Source: Anaerolineales bacterium
Lineage (GTDB): Bacteria > Chloroflexota > Anaerolineae > Anaerolineales > UBA4823
DNA length: 64,000 nucleotides
Reading direction: 5' to 3'
Assembly: GCA_003105035.1 (NCBI GenBank)
Contig: PQAL01000018.1
Location: 1 to 64,000 of the forward strand
Positions 1 to 8,495 of this stretch are shown here, piece after piece (within the stretch, counting starts at the first letter, position 1; each line of letters begins with the position of its first letter). The translations under genes and the position numbers were made by a program. The notes beneath the pieces were generated by a model. The model had not been told where the DNA came from, searched no databases, and saw only the letters and a list, made by a program, of their open reading frames with translations.

Positions 1-1
1 G

Positions 2-1585
2 GTGGTGAAGGAGGCAGCCGTAGCACCGCCAACACCAGTGGAAGCGACGATGGTGGAGGCGGGGTTGGTGAAAGACACAGGGGAGACGGTCATTGAGGCT
101 GCGGGGGTGGTAGTAGCTGTCAAAGAAGCTGTAAAGCCATTGACGCCGGTGGTGAAACCAGCTGCAGAGACAGCCAAAGATGTTGCAAAGCCGGTGACAC
201 CGGTTGGGAAACCAACTTCAGAGCCAGCCAAAGAAGCTGCAAAGCCGGTGACACCGGTGGTTAAACAAGCTGTAGTGCCAGAACAGGCGACGCTGGTGGA
301 GCCGGTCATCAAACCGGAAGCTGAACTCGCCGCACCCCCGGTAAAAGCCCCAGCGGTAGCCGAACCAGCGAAGAAGAAGGGCAAAGCCTGGATAGCGTTG
401 GTGGTTGTGGTGCTGCTCCTGGTCTTGGGAGGGGGAGGCTATATCGGATTTACCAAGTTCATGGGTGGTGGTGGATTATTTCGGCCAGCTCCATCTGCCA
501 CACTTGAAAGCGCAGTTGTAGTTCCAGTTTCTTCAAACACTGAAGTGATCCTGCAGGCAACCTCCACGCTAGAGGTGATAGCAACCGATACGGCGATTCC
601 CAGCCCCACATCAACAGAAGCACCGACGGCTACGCCTGCCCCACTGGTGATTGGTGGAGCAGATAAAATCGCCTTTTTGTCAGGGAAGAATGTGTGGATT
701 GCCAACCTGGATGGCACTGAATTGACCCAGCTCACCCAAAATAATACACAAAAGAACTATCTGCGTTGGCTGCCGGATGGGCAGGGATTAACTTATATCA
801 GTGGAAAATGCATTGAATCAGTCTCCCTCGCCGGAGAGATGGCTCAAATCGCGTGTTTCAATAATTCAGACAAGTTAGAAGGATTCGAAATCTCACCGGA
901 TGGCCTGCAGGTGGCTATTGGCTTGGACGGCCAGTTGTACCTGGTGCCATTCGACCTGGAAAAACTAGCTACTGCTTACTCACATGATAGCCTGGCTGCA
1001 CTGGCGTCCTGTGAAAATATGGCTCCTTATACGCGCAACACTGCCCGCTTTGCACGTTGGTCAGATGATGGTAAGAACTGGTCTACGGTGGTCCAGGTGC
1101 CTTACAATGGGATGCGTGCCGATGTGGTCGGGGTATTTGCGGTGGATACCTGTTATCCTGATAATTATGCTGCCTTTCAGATTCAATTCCCTCCTCCGCA
1201 TTTCACCTACCCAGGATATGAAAAGTTCCCGGTGATCCAAGACCTGGGCTTCGATGGGAATACCCTATTTGCCCTGCACGGGATTACCCGTAACGACGGT
1301 TTTGGTGACCTTCATTTATTCAATATGGAGACGTATAAATTCACCCAAAGCGTGAATCCGATCAATCATACTTGTTGCTATCGCGATGCCGAGTTCAGCC
1401 CAGATGGCAGCTACCTGGTATTTGCCTATCAGGATATCAACCTTGGACAAAATAGCGTCACCAAGTTATATTACATTCCATATGGAACTATCGGGACTGG
1501 AGAGGCATACTCGCCGTTACCCCTCCCGGATATCACCGATCCGATAGAGCGCCCCCAACCTCAATTGAGGCCAGCTGTCCCGTAG
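2..1585 (+). CDS. Membrane-anchored beta-propeller (PD40/TolB-like) protein, 5' truncated
   Basis: The frame is open to the window edge, so the true start lies upstream. The visible 527 residues begin with an Ala/Pro/Lys/Val-rich segment (about 1-125) containing an 18-residue repeat. One hydrophobic helix follows (about 130-152), then a Thr/Pro-rich linker, then a domain of about 300 residues with PD40-type signatures (SPDGLQVAI, SPDGSYLVFAY, LPDGQGLTYIS). Such propellers are usually extracytoplasmic binding modules. The layout suggests a cytoplasmic N-terminal part, a single membrane pass and an external propeller. The missing N-terminus could carry another domain such as a kinase or FHA domain; nothing here identifies it. 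Substrate unknown. Confidence 0.7.
   Translation: MVKEAAVAPPTPVEATMVEAGLVKDTGETVIEAAGVVVAVKEAVKPLTPVVKPAAETAKDVAKPVTPVGKPTSEPAKEAAKPVTPVVKQAVVPEQATLVEPVIKPEAELAAPPVKAPAVAEPAKKKGKAWIALVVVVLLLVLGGGGYIGFTKFMGGGGLFRPAPSATLESAVVVPVSSNTEVILQATSTLEVIATDTAIPSPTSTEAPTATPAPLVIGGADKIAFLSGKNVWIANLDGTELTQLTQNNTQKNYLRWLPDGQGLTYISGKCIESVSLAGEMAQIACFNNSDKLEGFEISPDGLQVAIGLDGQLYLVPFDLEKLATAYSHDSLAALASCENMAPYTRNTARFARWSDDGKNWSTVVQVPYNGMRADVVGVFAVDTCYPDNYAAFQIQFPPPHFTYPGYEKFPVIQDLGFDGNTLFALHGITRNDGFGDLHLFNMETYKFTQSVNPINHTCCYRDAEFSPDGSYLVFAYQDINLGQNSVTKLYYIPYGTIGTGEAYSPLPLPDITDPIERPQPQLRPAVP
134..295 (+). repeat. 54-bp in-frame tandem repeat (three copies)
   Basis: Three consecutive 54-bp units begin at 134, 188 and 242 and encode an 18-residue repeat starting KPLTPV, KPVTPV, KPVTPV. 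The third copy is diverged at its end. The segment CCGGTGACACCGGT is identical in copies two and three. The repeat lies in the low-complexity stretch before the membrane helix. Confidence 0.8.
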
Positions 1586-1729
1586 GACGAAGATCTGGTG
1601 AAAAAACCTTTTCAGTTTGGACATGTAGATACGTCAAGGTCCTGGTTACCTGGCACAAATTAGTAGAGCAGAGATCAACATGTATCAACATAAAAAGAGC
1701 TAAAAGAAAGAATCCGTATTTATGTTGCG

Positions 1730-1766
1730 AAATGCTCCCCCTCGGTGGCACCAAGGGGGAGCATTT
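1730..1766 (-). terminator. Terminator-like hairpin
   Basis: A 13-bp perfect stem (1730-1742 with 1754-1766) with an 11-nt loop that can pair internally (GGT/ACC). It starts 7 bp beyond the stop of the minus-strand effector-binding gene and about 145 bp after the end of the plus-strand propeller gene. There is no long U-run on either side, so efficiency is uncertain. Confidence 0.6.
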
Positions 1767-1772
1767 GCTTAC

Positions 1773-2252
1773 TTATTCAACGATGGGTATGTACAGGTCG
1801 AGGATGAAGTTCTGACCGCCAACTTCATTACGGGTGAGGTGCTCTTCCAGCCATTGGTGTTTGCCTAATTTATAATGGCTGGTTTCCAGCCATCTGACCA
1901 GCTTTTGCCAGGAGGCTGGGATGATATCGAATGGATCTGCTGTGGTGACATCACAGCGGAGAACGCCATATAAGCCTCCAGGGAACTCCTTGAGCTTGAC
2001 CTGTTCATCAGCCTGTATTTCTCGTCCGACGGTCAACCAGAGCTCGTAGCCGCGGTTCGGGCTGCCTTCTGAAGAGCTAGGATTGTCGAAACCGAAGATG
2101 CGGGTTTCTGGGGGCGTTTTCCACATTCCGTGGGCTTTTGCCCAGGTGACCAATTTCCCCCAGACTTCGATCTCAGGGTACTCACTGTAGACGTAAAATG
2201 TGGCCACTCTCAGCGGGGGCAGGGTAATGATCCGGACTTCCTGATTTTCCAT
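1773..2252 (-). CDS. GyrI-like / AraC effector-binding-domain protein
   Basis: A 159-residue stand-alone effector-binding domain (GyrI/SOUL-like family). It opens with the beta strand IITLPPLRVATFYV, has the central segment ETRIFGFDNPS and the strand YELWLTVG, and near the end carries GGLYGVLRCDVT and WLEEHLT. There is no DNA-binding part. The family binds small hydrophobic or cationic ligands. The start at 2252 is chosen because GGAG lies 9 nt upstream; longer frames enter the intergenic operator. It is divergent from a WYL-type regulator, a common pairing in which the two are probably co-regulated. Ligand not predictable. Confidence 0.75.
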   Translation of the reverse strand: MENQEVRIITLPPLRVATFYVYSEYPEIEVWGKLVTWAKAHGMWKTPPETRIFGFDNPSSSEGSPNRGYELWLTVGREIQADEQVKLKEFPGGLYGVLRCDVTTADPFDIIPASWQKLVRWLETSHYKLGKHQWLEEHLTRNEVGGQNFILDLYIPIVE

Positions 2253-2320
2253 AAAGATTTTCTCCATTCTCGATTTGATATGTGGTTTATGCGATTGCAA
2301 GGATATCATAGCACGCGATA

Positions 2321-2339
2321 CCTGACATCTCATGTCAGG
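2321..2339. promoter_or_regulatory. Perfect palindromic operator between divergent regulator and effector-binding genes
   Basis: CCTGACAT-CTC-ATGTCAGG, an 8-bp inverted repeat with a 3-bp spacer, lies between the two divergent starts (2252 and 2379). A TAAAAT -10-like hexamer (2349-2354) lies just downstream for the plus gene, and an extended -10 like TGCTATGAT faces the minus gene. The position fits autoregulation by the adjacent WYL protein. Binding is inferred. Confidence 0.6.
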
Positions 2340-2378
2340 AATTATTGGTAAAATAGGCATAACACACACGGAGGTTCG

Positions 2379-3347
2379 ATGCGAGCCGATCGACTAATTT
2401 CCATCGTTATGCTGCTGCAGACACACGCGCGAATGACCGCCGATGAGCTGGCCGGTGAGCTAGAAGTGTCTCAGCGCACCATTTATCGAGATATCACGGC
2501 TTTAAATGTTGCCGGCGTGCCCATTTACACAAACCGCGGGCCGGGTGGGGGGATATCCTTGCTGGAAAGCTACCGGACCACGCTCACCGGGATGAATGAA
2601 GAGGAAATGCGCGCCCTGTTCATGTTGAGCATCCCCCAGGCACTGGTCGATCTTGGGGTGGGGAAAAAATTGAAGAGTGCCTTATTAAAGCTGGCTGGTT
2701 CTCTCTTAGCTGGCCAGCAGGCAGTCCAAACGCATACCCAGCAGCGCATCTACCTCGATTCGACCGGATGGAATGAACCCGAACAGCCGGCTGCTCACCT
2801 AAGAGTGATCCATGGAGCGGTCTGGCAGGATAAGAAGATCAGTGTGGTTTATCGGGGGAGTTTTGACGCCAGGCTGGAGTGTATCATGGAGCCCCTGGGT
2901 TTGGTGGCGAAGATGAATACCTGGTATCTGGTCGGCAGGGTGGATGGATTTCCGCGGGTATTGAAAACGTCCGATATCCTGGAAGTGTTTCTGCAGGAGG
3001 AGGGCTTCACGAGGCAGGATGGCTTCAATTTACAGGCGTTTTGGGAAGCGTGGTGTAACGACACGCAACACAGGCGCTGGGTGTACCCAGCCAGGCTGAG
3101 GATGTCTCCAGGTTTGCTATCCAAGTTGGGATTCTACCTGGATGACACCGAAAGATATGTGCTTGAGGATACCGGTAGTGAAGATGTTGATGGCTGGAAA
3201 GAGGTTGGCATCCAGTTTGAGAGCTTCTTCAGGGCAAGGGAGTGCGTCCTAAGTTTTGGCAGGGCGGCAGAAGTACTCGAACCTGATGCGCTGCGGCTCA
3301 GCGTGGTCGACTTTGCCAGGCAGATATTGAGTCTCTACCAGGTATAA
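2379..3347 (+). CDS. HTH/WYL-domain transcriptional regulator (YafY type)
   Basis: 322 residues. The N-terminal winged helix-turn-helix (about 1-60) has MTADELAGELEVSQRTIYRD followed by the wing PIYTNRGPGGG. The central and C-terminal WYL region includes KISVVYRG, PLGLVAKMNTWYLVGR and a C-terminal WCX-like extension. WYL domains sense ligands, often nucleic acids or small molecules, and control the adjacent gene. GGAGG at 2370-2374 precedes the ATG by 4 nt. The gene is divergent from the effector-binding protein across the palindrome at 2321-2339, which suggests control of both genes. Confidence 0.88.
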   Translation: MRADRLISIVMLLQTHARMTADELAGELEVSQRTIYRDITALNVAGVPIYTNRGPGGGISLLESYRTTLTGMNEEEMRALFMLSIPQALVDLGVGKKLKSALLKLAGSLLAGQQAVQTHTQQRIYLDSTGWNEPEQPAAHLRVIHGAVWQDKKISVVYRGSFDARLECIMEPLGLVAKMNTWYLVGRVDGFPRVLKTSDILEVFLQEEGFTRQDGFNLQAFWEAWCNDTQHRRWVYPARLRMSPGLLSKLGFYLDDTERYVLEDTGSEDVDGWKEVGIQFESFFRARECVLSFGRAAEVLEPDALRLSVVDFARQILSLYQV

Positions 3348-3350
3348 ATA

Positions 3351-3380
3351 AAAAAGAGGACCTTCACTCATACGTCCTCT
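3351..3380 (-). terminator. Rho-independent terminator of the ABC transporter operon
   Basis: AGAGGAC (3355-3361) pairs with GTCCTCT (3374-3380) around a 12-nt loop. Read on the minus strand the stem is followed by TTTTTTATTTAT. It lies between convergent genes: the inner permease gene (stop at 3414) and the WYL regulator (stop at 3347). Confidence 0.8.
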
Positions 3381-3413
3381 AACATAAGTACTCTGATGCA
3401 ATTGTGAGAAAGC

Positions 3414-4238
3414 TTAGCCTTTTAAGGCACCCGCCATCAGGCCACGCATGAAGAAACGACCCAGGAAGATATACACCAGCAGGGTCGGCAAGGCTGCCAG
3501 CAGCGTGGCGGCCATCAAGACGTTCCATTGCACCAGCTGTGAGCCTGCCAGGTTGTTGAGTGCCACCGTCACAGGCCAGTGTGACTGGTTGGTCAGGATA
3601 ACGGCGAAGAGAAATTCGTTCCAGGCCTGGGTGAACTGCCAGATGATGACCACAGCAAAACTGGGGGCAGACAGGGGAAACATGATGTAGCGATACAGGC
3701 CCATCAGGCTGGCTCCATCGATGCGACCTGCTTCAAGGACTTCAGTGCCAATTGTGGCGTAATAATTGCGGAATATCAGGGTGGTGATAGGAATCCCGTA
3801 GATTATATGCACCAGGATTAAACCCGGGATATCACCATATAGATTCAGGAACTGCATGAACTTCACTAATGGGATCAGGATGCTCTGGTATGGAATGAAC
3901 ATGCCAAATAGGATCAACGTGAAGACCAGGTTAGCACCTTTGAACTTCCATTTCGATAACAGATAACCATTCAAAGATCCAAGCAGAGAGGATAAGATGG
4001 CCTCAGGGATCACCATGATGAAACTGTTTTTTAAATTTGGCGCAAGCTGCTTGTAACCAGCGATGAAGTTCTCGATGTGCAGACCGTTGAGGGGCAGTGC
4101 CCACATGGTCTTAAGGTCGACTTCATTGAAAGGTTTTACACCGGTCAAGAGCATGAGATAAATCGGTAGCAGGTAAAAAACCGCCAGGGCGATCAAGATG
4201 AGGTATAAAATGCCTTTTGTCCAGAAACGGTGTTTCAT
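3414..4238 (-). CDS. Sugar ABC transporter permease (MalG-like)
   Basis: 274 residues with six predicted membrane helices and the CUT1 architecture. The EAA loop is recognisable as EAGRIDGASLMGLYRYIMFPL, the coupling helix that docks on the ATPase. The protein ends RFFMRGLMAGALKG, typical of MalG-type permeases. The start overlaps the stop of the preceding permease by 4 bp (ATGA), implying translational coupling. No transporter ATPase is encoded nearby, so a shared MsmX-type ATPase elsewhere is likely (inference). Confidence 0.92.
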   Translation of the reverse strand: MKHRFWTKGILYLILIALAVFYLLPIYLMLLTGVKPFNEVDLKTMWALPLNGLHIENFIAGYKQLAPNLKNSFIMVIPEAILSSLLGSLNGYLLSKWKFKGANLVFTLILFGMFIPYQSILIPLVKFMQFLNLYGDIPGLILVHIIYGIPITTLIFRNYYATIGTEVLEAGRIDGASLMGLYRYIMFPLSAPSFAVVIIWQFTQAWNEFLFAVILTNQSHWPVTVALNNLAGSQLVQWNVLMAATLLAALPTLLVYIFLGRFFMRGLMAGALKG

Positions 4239-5311
4239 AATTCGTTCTCCGAGCGCATATTCTGGACCAGGTAAGGAACTACCAGGATCGCCACAGATAT
4301 TAACATCAACACACCGATAGCTGCCCCTTGGGCATAGTTCGTACCGTCAAACGTGGTCACCCACATATAGATACCAGGCACGTCTAGCCGGATGTCCTTG
4401 TTGCCTAAAGCAACGATCAAGTCAAAGATCTTAAGCGACATATGCCCGAGAATGATCACCGCGCTGAGGGTGACCGGTTGGAGCAAAGGGAGGATGATGT
4501 ACCGATAGATCTCAAACTCGCTGGCACCGTCGACCCGGGCGGCCTCACGCAGGTCGTCAGAGATACTGCGGATGCCTCCCAGGTAGAGCGCCATAGTGAA
4601 CCCTGACAGTTGCCAAACGGCGGGAATCACCGTGAACGCCATGCCCCAGGGTTGGGGCGTTGCATGCCAGGTGCTGATGAGGAAATCAAGGCCAAGTGAT
4701 TTAAAGATCAGGTTTAGGCCAGTGATGCGATCTCCGGTGGCAGGGTTCATCAACCAGCCCCAGACGACACCGGAGGCGATGAATGAAATCGACATGGGGA
4801 AAATATAGATTGCCCGGAAGAGGGCTTCCCCTTTAAGTCGCTGGTCGAGCAGGATCGCCAGGCCTAATCCGAGTACCAAACAGCCAATAATGAAACCGAC
4901 CGTGAACATGGCGGTGTTGCGGACATCAATAATGAAACGCTGGTCGTGATTAAATAAATTGATATACTGTTGAAGGCCTGCCCAGGTGTAGTCGGGGTTC
5001 AATCCCTTCCATTTGCTGAGTGATACCCTGATTGACCAGCCAATAAAACCATATACAAATACTGCCACTGCTAGGATGGAAGGTAGGAGAAGACCTATCG
5101 CAAGCACCGTCTCATCCTCAAACATGGCTATGATAACCAGGACTCCAGAATAACCAACCAGTGCACTGATTAGCAGGGCAATCGAGGTAAGATCTTTGCC
5201 GCCAATTTTCAGCTGATAGTTGGACAGGTAATAGACTAACCCGATGCCAAGCAGCATCAGGAAAATTCCGAGTATCAAGCGGGGTTTTTGGAGGTTAAAT
5301 CTACGGAACAT
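4235..5311 (-). CDS. Sugar ABC transporter permease (MalF-like) with extra N-terminal helices
   Basis: 358 residues. The C-terminal ~280 residues form a normal CUT1 permease with the EAA loop EAARVDGASEFEIYRYIILP. Two or three additional hydrophobic segments precede it (about residues 12-30 and 42-65), making it longer than most MalF-like permeases outside Enterobacteria. ATG at 5311 is preferred over GTG at 5317 because AAGG lies 6 nt upstream of it. Expressed downstream of the binding-protein gene after an intercistronic terminator-like hairpin. Confidence 0.9.
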   Translation of the reverse strand: MFRRFNLQKPRLILGIFLMLLGIGLVYYLSNYQLKIGGKDLTSIALLISALVGYSGVLVIIAMFEDETVLAIGLLLPSILAVAVFVYGFIGWSIRVSLSKWKGLNPDYTWAGLQQYINLFNHDQRFIIDVRNTAMFTVGFIIGCLVLGLGLAILLDQRLKGEALFRAIYIFPMSISFIASGVVWGWLMNPATGDRITGLNLIFKSLGLDFLISTWHATPQPWGMAFTVIPAVWQLSGFTMALYLGGIRSISDDLREAARVDGASEFEIYRYIILPLLQPVTLSAVIILGHMSLKIFDLIVALGNKDIRLDVPGIYMWVTTFDGTNYAQGAAIGVLMLISVAILVVPYLVQNMRSENEL

Positions 5312-5420
5312 CAGCACCCTTGAAAAGTGCGTCTGGAGCGATTATTTATACCGAGATACATCATTTTAGCATAAAGCGAATAAAGCATTGTTGAAAATAC
5401 CATCTTTAGAGATTATCAAT

Positions 5421-5461
5421 GTAAAAAATTTCAAATGGGCGGCTCAACGAGCCGCCCATTT
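5421..5461 (-). terminator. Intercistronic terminator between binding-protein and permease genes
   Basis: A 13-bp perfect stem (5433-5445 with 5449-5461; core GGGCGGCTC/GAGCCGCCC) with a 3-nt loop, followed on the minus strand by AAATTTTTTAC. It lies between the solute-binding protein gene and its permeases. This position is typical for partial termination or mRNA 3'-end stabilisation, giving more binding protein than permease. Confidence 0.88.
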
Positions 5462-5482
5462 CTTATTAACAAGCTGGAAAAT

Positions 5483-6793
5483 TTACTTGCAGGTACCATC
5501 CGTCTTGCAGGCATTAACCAAACCAGCCTGGAAGTCGGCCGTCTTGGTTGTGTCAGCCTGGAAGAGCCCGATGGCTGTGCTGATAGAAGTGGACCAGGCA
5601 GGGGCAGCCACAACACCATGCATCAGGCTGCCGACCACAGTATTGCTCGTCCAATCTTTGGCAGCATCCTGCGAGTACTCGCTGAACAAAGATTGGTTGC
5701 AGTCGGTGCGTGCACAAATGGAGCCCTTGAGCGGGTTGAAAGCTTCCTGGCCAGCCTTGGAGGCACATACCTTTAACCAATCGACGGTAGCATTCGGGTG
5801 CTTGGCGCCAACAGGCAGCACAAAGCTATCGGACAGGAAGTTGAATACACCGTAAGTACCCGGTGATACTGCCCAATCAAAATCAGTGTGGGGTTTCAAG
5901 GCCAGGCCGTTGGGCGGTTGGTTTGCGAAGTATCCGTAAGCCCAGTCACCCATGATGTTGAAGGCGGCATCACCATCCGCCACCATCTTGGAGGCGGGCT
6001 GCCAGTCTGAAAGGGTGGACGCGTCGGCGTTGGTATACGAGAGAGCCTTAGCGAAATTCTCGATACCCTTGGTCACGTCTGCTCCGGCCCAATCGGTGGT
6101 GGGTGGGCTGGCCCACAGGCCGTTCCATTTATCTGCTCCGATGGTACCGATCATGATATTTTCGAACAGGTGGACAGCGGTCCAGGGGGCGCCGAGGGAC
6201 AGGCAGGTTTTACCTGCGGCCTTGATCTGATCACAGACGGCGAAGAATTTATCCAATGTATCGAAATCAGACTTGGGATTGGCCGTCACACCGGCTTCTG
6301 CTAGTACCTTGGGGTTGTACCAGAGCACGTTGGAGCGGTGAATGTTCACTGGAACGCTATACGGATGGCCATCCTTGGAGATCAGAGGGATCAGTGTAGC
6401 AGGCAGAACCTTGGTAAGACCAGTTTCACTAAACAGGTCATCCAGGGGTTGCACCTGTCCAGCAGCTACGTAGTTTGCAATCGTTTCCTGCCCAGCGTGC
6501 GCCTGCCAGGAGTCGGGCGGGTCATTTGCAGCCAGACGAGTCTGGAGGACTGCCTTGGCATTTGTTCCAGCACCACCAGTGACGGCAGCATTTACAAAAG
6601 TAATGCCTGGATATTCTGAATTGAAGACTTTTACCATGGCGGCCAATCCGTCTGCTTCACCAGGTCCTACCCACCATGAAAACACCTCTACTTCAGTTTC
6701 TGCAGCAGGGGCTTGTGTAGTCGCAGTAGCGCAAGCTGCCAGGATCATCGCCGCAACTATCAGGACTGAAACAAAACTAAAAATCCTTTTCAT
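5483..6793 (-). CDS. Extracellular solute-binding lipoprotein of sugar ABC transporter
   Basis: 436 residues from ATG 6793, which has GGAG 6 nt upstream; the longer GTG frame lacks a ribosome site. A lipoprotein signal peptide ends in the lipobox LAAC (about residue 21). The mature part is a type 1 family sugar-binding protein: EVEVFSWWVGPGEADGL at the start, NNxP-like hinge segments, GDWAYGYF and FPLG-like C-terminal features (SFVLPVGAKHPNATVDWLK). It is lipid-anchored outside the membrane and delivers substrate to the downstream permeases. The nearby GlcNAc-kinase-like gene makes an amino sugar or related hexose plausible, but specificity is not shown. Confidence 0.92.
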   Translation of the reverse strand: MKRIFSFVSVLIVAAMILAACATATTQAPAAETEVEVFSWWVGPGEADGLAAMVKVFNSEYPGITFVNAAVTGGAGTNAKAVLQTRLAANDPPDSWQAHAGQETIANYVAAGQVQPLDDLFSETGLTKVLPATLIPLISKDGHPYSVPVNIHRSNVLWYNPKVLAEAGVTANPKSDFDTLDKFFAVCDQIKAAGKTCLSLGAPWTAVHLFENIMIGTIGADKWNGLWASPPTTDWAGADVTKGIENFAKALSYTNADASTLSDWQPASKMVADGDAAFNIMGDWAYGYFANQPPNGLALKPHTDFDWAVSPGTYGVFNFLSDSFVLPVGAKHPNATVDWLKVCASKAGQEAFNPLKGSICARTDCNQSLFSEYSQDAAKDWTSNTVVGSLMHGVVAAPAWSTSISTAIGLFQADTTKTADFQAGLVNACKTDGTCK

Positions 6794-7422
6794 ATTCTTC
6801 TCCTTATTCATTTGGTTTAGGTCGTTAGGTATTGCAATTCCATGTTCCTTCACTTTATGCTTATAAGCACCTCCTTACGATTCCAGCTGAGATTGTTTCG
6901 ATTTGCATGGGAGCAGATCATGATGGGCCAAACCTCACCTGAGGTGGTCATATTTGAGAAGAGTGCCCCCTGAACTCAATGGCGGTGATCCCGCCAGCGA
7001 TCAAGTTTAATTCTCGATAAGCGGTGGGGAGAGATACAGCAATCGGACTAGGTGTTGATTTAGGAGAGGTATGCGGTTCAGAAATCTTTACCCACGAGGG
7101 CGAGGCTGTGAAGCCGATAAGATTATGAGACATGGCAAATGCCCTGGCGGTGCGGCTGAAATCCTGCAATGAGCACAAGACCGATGACAAATTCTCCTCC
7201 CCTCATCTAGATTATAGACTTACATAAATGTTGTCATTATTGCGTGATTAATTAAACAATCACGATTGCCTTATTAGAATTTCATTAATTGGTTTTGTCA
7301 ATACTCCAGATAGACTATTCACCGGAGTTGCTCAGGTTTAGACGAACAATTACAGAATAGCACCGAATAGCATAACATGATTCGCGTGTTTGGAGGATAG
7401 ATTCATAATTATGCAGCCAGTT
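6794..7422. other. Long intergenic/leader region upstream of the sugar transporter
   Basis: 629 bp without a convincing gene. It holds a perfect 12-bp palindrome TGCTTATAAGCA (6858-6869), about 65 bp before the binding-protein start, and an inverted repeat CGTGATT/AATCACG (7243-7264, 8-nt spacer) in an AT-rich stretch. Both are operator-like. An 80-codon minus frame at 6948-7190 has no recognisable features and no ribosome site. Confidence 0.5.
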
Positions 7423-8403
7423 TTAGCCCGAAATTTTTTCTCGTATTACGCAGGTTGATTTAATCAGACAATCACGCAGAGGTGAAGGATCAATCCCAGC
7501 CAGGTCCAAGGCGAGCAAGATACCACCAACCACTGGTGGTGCGCCTAGGCGCACCAGCCTGGCTTTGGGGGCTTCACTTAATATCACCTGGCGCATGGGC
7601 GCGATGATCATTTCTCCCATATCATAGACGCTGCCCACGAGCACAACTTCAAAATCGAGCGTAGCAATCCCTAGCTGCCGGATGACAGCCTGGGCGGTAT
7701 AGCCTAGCTCGCTGCCTGCCCATTGGATGATCGCAAGCGCCACGGGATCTCCCTGGGCAGCTACTTTATAGACCAAGGGGGCGTGATCGGAGCTAACAAC
7801 ATATTCACCCATCTCAATTCCCTCGATGAGTGAAGGGATATCAGCAGCACCCGTCAGCTCTAAAAACTCTCCAGTCAGTTGGGTTTTAGGGCCACGTTTT
7901 GTCCACTCGTAAGAGATGGACGCTAAGGCTTTTTCCACCAAATTGCCTGCACCACCGTGCTCACCGAACCCTACGCCTGTCACGCGACCAATATTATGAT
8001 CTCGGTCCCAGCCCCAGCAATTTGTGCCCGTACCCGCCACTACCGCCACTCCCCAACCCTCGCTCGCTCCCGCCAACAAGCCGATGATCGTATCATTGAC
8101 CGCTTCCACCGGACAGGTTAAGCCAATGGAGCTGATCGCAGCCAGCGTGGGTTGGCGCTCCGATGGCCAATCATAGCCGGCAACGCCGAAACCCGCTGCA
8201 GTAATCCGGTCCTTGGTAAGTCCGGCCATTCTCAGGGCATGGCTGGTAGCCGATTGCAGGGCTACTTGCAAACCCTGATAGCCTACCACTTCATGATTGC
8301 CTGGCCCACCGTTTCCAAAACCGATCGCTTGCCCATTTTCATCCGCAATCAGGGCATGGCTCTTCGTTCCACCAATATCAACTCCCAACAGGTAAGATGG
8401 CAT
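7423..8403 (-). CDS. BadF/BadG-family sugar kinase (N-acetylglucosamine kinase-like)
   Basis: 326 residues with the ASKHA ATPase fold. Phosphate-1 motif LLGVDIGGTKSHALIAD lies at the N-terminus. AGFGVAGYDWPSE, VEAVNDTIIGLLAG and VVAGTGTNCWGW follow (phosphate-2 and sugar-binding region), then the adenosine motif VLVGSVYDMG. This subgroup phosphorylates N-acetylglucosamine or related sugars with ATP in the cytoplasm. It is co-oriented with, and about 600 bp upstream of, the sugar ABC transporter, so it likely phosphorylates the imported sugar. Substrate is inferred from family membership. Confidence 0.85.
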   Translation of the reverse strand: MPSYLLGVDIGGTKSHALIADENGQAIGFGNGGPGNHEVVGYQGLQVALQSATSHALRMAGLTKDRITAAGFGVAGYDWPSERQPTLAAISSIGLTCPVEAVNDTIIGLLAGASEGWGVAVVAGTGTNCWGWDRDHNIGRVTGVGFGEHGGAGNLVEKALASISYEWTKRGPKTQLTGEFLELTGAADIPSLIEGIEMGEYVVSSDHAPLVYKVAAQGDPVALAIIQWAGSELGYTAQAVIRQLGIATLDFEVVLVGSVYDMGEMIIAPMRQVILSEAPKARLVRLGAPPVVGGILLALDLAGIDPSPLRDCLIKSTCVIREKISG

Positions 8404-8495
8404 ACATCACTCTCTAATAATGGCTGCCGTTTTTAGCGCGACACATTTAATACAACCCCTTACGCCGAAATTATAAACATAAGCTCTGCAGACGC

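Noticed and set aside
6948-7190. 80-codon minus-strand frame in the gap upstream of the sugar transporter
   Set aside because: No ribosome site, no recognisable domain and unusual composition; it lies in a region that otherwise looks regulatory.
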